Shown here: positions 4,625 through 8,700 of the stretch, piece after piece
How the letters are laid out: each line of letters begins with the position of its first letter
How positions within the stretch are numbered: position 1 is the first letter of the stretch
NCBI GenBank assembly: GCA_945788595.1
Contig: CALZMS010000027.1
Coordinates: forward strand, 1 to 8,700
DNA from: an uncultured Lachnospiraceae bacterium
Lineage (GTDB): Bacteria; Bacillota; Clostridia; Lachnospirales; Lachnospiraceae
Direction: 5' to 3'
DNA length: 8,700 nt
The notes under the pieces: generated by a model
The model's database searches: none
Told to the model about the DNA's origin: nothing
What the model saw: only the letters and a program-made list of their open reading frames with translations
Made by a program: the position numbers and the translations under genes

Positions 4625-6055
4625 ATGAACTGTAACGATAATTTCAGATACCTGCACATGGGACTTCCGGAAGATATCATGCGCAGAAAAATGTCCGGAG
4701 ATATTGATGGTGCTGTACGGTTGATCGATAAAAAACTGACGCGAAGGGAACTTCCCCAGGCCATGCGATGCTGTCTGACAGTTCAGAGGGAAATGCTGCT
4801 TCGCCAGTCGGAGGATTTCCCCTTTACCCGTGAACAGGCATTGGCACGGATCCGTTCAAAAATTCCGGATTTTACGGAGGAAGAATTTGATGACTGGACG
4901 GATGCAGGACAGATCCGGTGGTGCTATCTTCAGGGAGAACCCCGGTATTTTGACCGTTTCCTTGAATCTTTATGTAAGGCAGAACCGGGGATCGGCCGCC
5001 GGGCAGGCATTTTTTTACCGGGAAATGAGAGCGCCGCAAATGGCTCACAGGCGGATGCCCGGATACAACAGTGCATGAAGATTATGCGAAGCCGGGGAGA
5101 GATGCGCGTGCATATCCGTATTCGCGCGTCAGTAAAGCTTTCCGAAGAACAGTTTACCCCGGGAATGTTTGTGCGGGTCCATCTTCCGATTCCGGCAGAA
5201 TGTGATCAGCAGAGCAATATACAAATAGAAGAGATTTTTCCAAAAGGAGCGGTGACAGCGCCGGAAGATGCCGCCCAGAGAACGATCTGTTGGGAAGAAC
5301 AGATGCAGACAAACCATGAGTTTGCGGTGCAGTATTCTTATATTCATACTGCCAGATACACAGATACGATCGGCATGTCCGATGTCGGAGAACAGGGAAG
5401 AAAAGAGATTCTGTACAGAGAACCGGAAAATACAGCCGGGATGGAGTCATTTATTGCCGAACAGGCTCCACATATTCAGTTCACACCATATATTCGTGAA
5501 CTAACGGATGAGGTTATTGCGGATGCGGCTGATCCATTGGAAAAAGCCCGCAGGATCTATGATTTTATTACCTTAAATATGAAGTACACGTATATGCCGT
5601 CATATTTCTGCCTGGAGAATATTGCTGAGAACTGTGCCAGAAGTTATACCGGTGACTGTGGTGTCCTGGCACTATTGTTTCTGACCATGTGTCGGTATGC
5701 AAATATTCCGGCCTGCTGGCAGAGCGGCTTAACGGCAGAGCCTGATTTCTGCGGAGCACATGACTGGGTCAGATTTTATGTCGAACCATATGGCTGGCTG
5801 TATGCGGATCCTTCTTATGGGGTGGCAGCAGTGCGCATGGGAGATGAAGAACGCAGGAAATTTTATTTTGGAAATCTGGATCCTTATCGTATGGTGGCTA
5901 ACAGAGAATTTCAGGCTTCTTTCACAGTGGACAAGCAGCATTGGCGTGCGGATCCTTACGATAGTCAGGTGGGAGAGATGGAAACCGCGGATAAGGGACT
6001 TAGGTACAGCGAATTTCAGAGAACAAAGCAGGTATTGACCTGCGAGGTGCTGTAA
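4625..6055 (+). CDS. Transglutaminase-like cysteine hydrolase, cytoplasmic
   Basis: This is a 476-residue protein. The start is ATG at 4625 with GAGGA five bases upstream; a GTG in frame at 4589 lies inside the terminator hairpin and is rejected. A helical N-terminal part (about 1-115) has the pattern IPDFTEEEFDDWTDAG...W.YLQGEPRYFDRF. A beta-rich region (about 160-245) follows, then a transglutaminase core (about 295-405). The catalytic triad is complete: Cys345 in TGDCGVLALL, His379 in GAHDWVRFYVE and Asp395 in YADPSYG. There is no signal peptide or membrane segment, so it should act in the cytoplasm. Bacterial proteins of this fold are usually peptidases or amidases. Its place in front of a dipeptidase and an L-Ala-D/L-Glu epimerase suggests it cuts imported peptides, perhaps the gamma-D-Glu to diamino-acid bond as YkfC does. 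That is inference. The stop codon overlaps the binding site of the next gene. Confidence 0.85.
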   Translation: MNCNDNFRYLHMGLPEDIMRRKMSGDIDGAVRLIDKKLTRRELPQAMRCCLTVQREMLLRQSEDFPFTREQALARIRSKIPDFTEEEFDDWTDAGQIRWCYLQGEPRYFDRFLESLCKAEPGIGRRAGIFLPGNESAANGSQADARIQQCMKIMRSRGEMRVHIRIRASVKLSEEQFTPGMFVRVHLPIPAECDQQSNIQIEEIFPKGAVTAPEDAAQRTICWEEQMQTNHEFAVQYSYIHTARYTDTIGMSDVGEQGRKEILYREPENTAGMESFIAEQAPHIQFTPYIRELTDEVIADAADPLEKARRIYDFITLNMKYTYMPSYFCLENIAENCARSYTGDCGVLALLFLTMCRYANIPACWQSGLTAEPDFCGAHDWVRFYVEPYGWLYADPSYGVAAVRMGDEERRKFYFGNLDPYRMVANREFQASFTVDKQHWRADPYDSQVGEMETADKGLRYSEFQRTKQVLTCEVL

Positions 6056-6067
6056 GGAGGATGTGAA

Positions 6068-7438
6068 TTGGAGTTTTACAGATTTATTGAAGAAAAAAAG
6101 GATGCACTGGTCGCAGATCTTCAGCGATGTGTACAGATTCCCAGCGTATATGCAACGGATGACAGCGGACTTCCCTACGGTAAAGAGGTGGGAAAATGCC
6201 TGGATTTCATGCTGAAGCGTGCCGGGGAACTGGGATTTTCCACTTTTAATATGGATGATCAGCTGGGGTGGTGCGAGTATGGCCATGGAGAGGAAATGGT
6301 AGCTGTGCTTTGTCATCTGGATGTAGTTCCGGAAGGTGATGGATGGACAGTGCCTCCGTATGAAGGCTGTGTTATAGATGGCAAAATCTATGGACGGGGC
6401 ACCATGGATGATAAAGGTCCGGCAATGGCAGCACTGTATGCTCTGCTGGCACTGAAAGAGGCCGGTGTTGAGCCGACAAGAAGAATCCGTCTGATCTTTG
6501 GCCTGAATGAAGAGACCGGCAGTGCGGATATGAAGTATTATATAAAGCATGGCGGAGAAGTGCCGGTAATGGGTATTACACCGGATGGAGAATATCCGGT
6601 CATTAACGGTGAAAAAGGACTGGTGACCCAGTTTTTTGCCTGTGAACTGAAACAGACTGGTTCCATCCGTCTTAAGAAGCTGCAGGGAGGAATGGCGCAC
6701 AATATTGTTCCGGCTAATGCAGTTGCTAGTCTGTCATGTCCGGCAGAAATCGCGCAGAATATTGCAGCGATGACAGCTGAAAAGATCACCTGTACACGGA
6801 CAGAAGAAGGTGTGCGGATCGAGGCAGAAGGTATCGGTGCTCACGGCGGAAGTCCTGAAGAGGGAGAGAATGCTGTGGGACGGCTGTTTCTGTTTATGGA
6901 TCAGCTTCCGCTGGAGGGAGATCTGGCCCGTGCGGTACATTTTCTGGCAGAAAAGATCGGTATGGAATACAGCGGCAGTTCTCTGGGAATTACCATGAAA
7001 GACAGTGTTTCCGGACCCCTGACCGTAAATATGGGTGTGGCAGAGGGTGATGAGAACCAGCTTACGATAAAGCTGAATTATCGTTATCCAGTAACGAAAA
7101 GCTTTGAAGATTGCGGTCCGGCAGTAAAAGAAGCATTTCTGGCAGCTGGTTTTCACGAGACACATTTCCAGCATAAAGCAAGCCTGTATCTGGAACCGGA
7201 CAGCCCTCTGGTCAGCCGTTTGCTGAAAGTTTATACAGAATATACGGGACTGGAAGCCAGCCCGAAATGTATTGGTGGCGGTACTTATGCAAAAATGATT
7301 CCCAATACTCTTGCCTTTGGCCCCATATTTCCCGGAGATGAGGTGCGGGAACATAAACCGGACGAATATATGGAGATAGATCGTCTGGTAGACAATGCGG
7401 TAATTCTGGCGAATGCCATGTATGAGCTGACGCTGTAA
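6068..7438 (+). CDS. M20 family metallodipeptidase, Sapep/PepV type
   Basis: This 456-residue protein is of usual length for PepV-type dipeptidases, which release amino acids from dipeptides in the cytoplasm with two metal ions. All expected residues are present: His83 (CHLDVVPEGDGW, with Asp85), bridging Asp114 (GRGTMDDKGP), catalytic Glu148 and ligand Glu149 (GLNEETGS), Asp173 (TPDGEYP) and His429 (REHKPDE). A lid/dimerisation insert between about 190 and 385 contains MAHNIVPANA. The start is TTG at 6068, eight bases after a perfect AAGGAGG that overlaps the preceding stop, so the gene is tightly coupled to the hydrolase upstream (12-bp gap). In this operon the likely substrate is L-Ala-L-Glu made by the next gene's product, but the family is often broad in specificity. 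Confidence 0.92.
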   Translation: MEFYRFIEEKKDALVADLQRCVQIPSVYATDDSGLPYGKEVGKCLDFMLKRAGELGFSTFNMDDQLGWCEYGHGEEMVAVLCHLDVVPEGDGWTVPPYEGCVIDGKIYGRGTMDDKGPAMAALYALLALKEAGVEPTRRIRLIFGLNEETGSADMKYYIKHGGEVPVMGITPDGEYPVINGEKGLVTQFFACELKQTGSIRLKKLQGGMAHNIVPANAVASLSCPAEIAQNIAAMTAEKITCTRTEEGVRIEAEGIGAHGGSPEEGENAVGRLFLFMDQLPLEGDLARAVHFLAEKIGMEYSGSSLGITMKDSVSGPLTVNMGVAEGDENQLTIKLNYRYPVTKSFEDCGPAVKEAFLAAGFHETHFQHKASLYLEPDSPLVSRLLKVYTEYTGLEASPKCIGGGTYAKMIPNTLAFGPIFPGDEVREHKPDEYMEIDRLVDNAVILANAMYELTL

Positions 7439-7463
7439 AATATAAAGAAAGAAGGAAGAACGA

Positions 7464-8555
7464 ATGAAGATTACAGAAGTAAGACTGGGTAAAATTTCAG
7501 TGCCCTTAAGAGTGCCCTTTAAGACGGCCCTTCGCTCTGTGTCCAGCGTGGAGGATGTGATCGTGGAGATCCACACAGATACCGGAGCTGTAGGCTATGG
7601 TGAAGCTCCGCCGACAGGAGTCATTACCGGTGATACTACAGGAGCCATCATCGGAGCGATCCAAGATCATATTGCCAAAACCATTATCGGACGAGATGTG
7701 GATGAATTTGAGAATTTGATCCAGAGCGTGCAGAAATGTATTTTGAAGAATACCAGTGCAAAGGCCGCTGTGGATATGGCGCTGTGGGATCTTTACGGAC
7801 AGTTGTACAAGATTCCGGTATATAAGCTGCTGGGCGGTGCAAGAAAACATATCATTACGGATATTACGATCAGTGTCAATTCCCCGGAAGAGATGGCGAG
7901 AGATGCTATGGATGCCATTAAACGTGGCTATGACTGTCTGAAAGTAAAGGTAGGGGCAGATCCTACGCTGGATGTGGCCAGACTGGCTGCTGTAAGGGAA
8001 GCTGTAGGAAATGATGTATGCATTCGTATTGATGCAAATCAGGCATGGCAGCCTAAGGAAGCTGTTCGTATCCTGAATCAGATGCAGGAAAAAGGGCTTG
8101 CCATTGAGTTTGTAGAGCAGCCTGTTAAAGCACATGATATCGAGGGACTCAAATATGTTACGGATCATTCTTATGTACCGGTTCTGGCAGATGAGAGTGT
8201 ATTTGGTCCGGAAGATGCGTTAAAGATCATGCAGATGAGAGCTGCGGATCTGGTCAATATCAAGCTGATGAAATGCGGCGGTCTGTACAATGCGCTTAAG
8301 ATCGTTTCTGCGGCAGAAGTTTATGGTGTGGAATGTATGATCGGCTGTATGCTGGAGGCAAAGATCAGTGTCAATGCGGCAGTAGAGCTGGCCTGTGCTA
8401 AGAAGATCATTACTAAGATCGATCTGGATGGTCCGGTGCTTTGCAGCGAGGATCCGATCATTGGTGGTGCTGTGTTTGAAGAGCAGAAGATCACGGTTTC
8501 TGACGCGCCGGGTCTTGGTATACAGGGAGTTCAGGGGATTGAGTATCTGAATTAA
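7464..8555 (+). CDS. ykfB: L-Ala-D/L-Glu epimerase (dipeptide epimerase), enolase superfamily
   Basis: This 363-residue enzyme interconverts L-Ala-D-Glu from peptidoglycan and L-Ala-L-Glu. The capping domain (about 1-120) starts with IPL-type strands and PFKTALR; Arg24 is the residue that contacts the Glu side chain in the B. subtilis enzyme. The barrel has catalytic Lys160 and Lys162 (LKVKVG), metal ligands Asp190 (RIDANQAW), Glu218 (VEQP) and Asp243 (ADES), the second catalytic base Lys267 (NIKLMKCGG), and the DLD motif Asp320/Asp322 that binds the dipeptide amino group. The match with YkfB extends along the chain (GEAPPTxVITGD, SAKAAV, SVNSPEEMA, GVECM). The start is ATG with AAGGAAG five bases upstream, 25 bp after the dipeptidase gene. 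Last gene of the operon; no terminator is evident after it. The epimerase function is well supported and the L-Ala-Glu preference is likely. Confidence 0.93.
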   Translation: MKITEVRLGKISVPLRVPFKTALRSVSSVEDVIVEIHTDTGAVGYGEAPPTGVITGDTTGAIIGAIQDHIAKTIIGRDVDEFENLIQSVQKCILKNTSAKAAVDMALWDLYGQLYKIPVYKLLGGARKHIITDITISVNSPEEMARDAMDAIKRGYDCLKVKVGADPTLDVARLAAVREAVGNDVCIRIDANQAWQPKEAVRILNQMQEKGLAIEFVEQPVKAHDIEGLKYVTDHSYVPVLADESVFGPEDALKIMQMRAADLVNIKLMKCGGLYNALKIVSAAEVYGVECMIGCMLEAKISVNAAVELACAKKIITKIDLDGPVLCSEDPIIGGAVFEEQKITVSDAPGLGIQGVQGIEYLN

Positions 8556-8661
8556 TTTATTGGTTATTGGCAGAAATACGGGAGACAGAGCGGCAGGACG
8601 GGACGTATGGAGATGGGGAGGGTATAGTGTGTGCCGGAAAACAGTGCAACGTCTGACCGAG

Positions 8662-8700
8662 CTAAGTGCTAACTGCATCTAATGCGCTCAGGAATGCCTT
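8662..8700 (-). CDS. Possible C-terminal tail of a minus-strand gene entering from the right
   Basis: Read on the minus strand from the window edge there are 12 sense codons (KAFLSALDAVST) and a TAG at 8662-8664. The residues look like an ordinary amphipathic C-terminal helix, and a convergent gene here would fit the end of the operon. It is too short to identify and may be chance. Bases 8556-8661 before it are purine-rich and contain no gene, hairpin or promoter that I can support. Confidence 0.3.
   Translation of the reverse strand, partial: KAFLSALDAVST

Noticed and set aside
5729..6700. Minus-strand open frame across the end of the hydrolase gene and the start of the dipeptidase gene
   Set aside because: It is antisense to two genes with complete catalytic motifs, its composition is unlike a protein, and it has no promoter or binding site.
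6734..8168. Minus-strand open frames of 280 and 220 codons opposite the dipeptidase and epimerase genes
   Set aside because: Same reason: shadow frames of well-identified plus-strand genes.

Overview
The window looks like chromosomal DNA of an anaerobic, spore-forming Firmicute of the class Clostridia, probably close to Lachnospiraceae. The grounds are an intact gene for the late mother-cell sporulation factor sigma-K, strong AGGAGG-type ribosome binding sites, TTG starts and mid-range GC. I cannot name a species. No mobile element, CRISPR array, rRNA or tRNA was seen.

Left part (1-2893). The window opens inside the 3' part of a U32-family gene of the TrhP/YegQ type (tRNA wobble-uridine hydroxylation). 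It converges on sigK, and the two coding ends overlap by 33 bp. sigK has no pro-sequence: an in-frame stop and a sigma-K-type promoter lie immediately upstream of its TTG start. Divergent from sigK is comM/yifB, an AAA+ Mg-chelatase-like ATPase. It stands alone, without the dprA gene that often follows it in Firmicutes.

Middle (2894-3342). This 449-bp AT-rich intergenic region holds a strong sigma-A promoter, an 18-bp palindrome at the predicted transcription start, a CodY-like box (12 of 15 positions) and a perfect 13-bp intrinsic terminator hairpin. All of these lie before the first gene of the next operon, so they form either an attenuated, repressed leader or a small RNA of about 120 nt.

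Right part (3343-8555). Four co-directional genes follow: a DUF819 membrane permease, a cytoplasmic transglutaminase-fold cysteine hydrolase, an M20 Sapep/PepV-type metallodipeptidase, and a YkfB-type L-Ala-D/L-Glu epimerase. A second terminator separates the permease from the other three, which are tightly packed. Read together they form a plausible complete route for taking up and consuming cell-wall peptides. The transglutaminase-like enzyme would stand where Bacillus uses the NlpC/P60 endopeptidase YkfC, giving L-Ala-D-Glu. The epimerase would turn this into L-Ala-L-Glu, and the dipeptidase would split it into L-Ala and L-Glu. The epimerase assignment is residue-level. The role of the permease and of the transglutaminase-like protein is inferred from context. 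This variant of the Bacillus dpp-ykf pathway, with its unusual leader, is the most interesting system in the window.

The last 145 bases hold no clear signal apart from a possible 12-codon C-terminal tail of a minus-strand gene running in from beyond the window.
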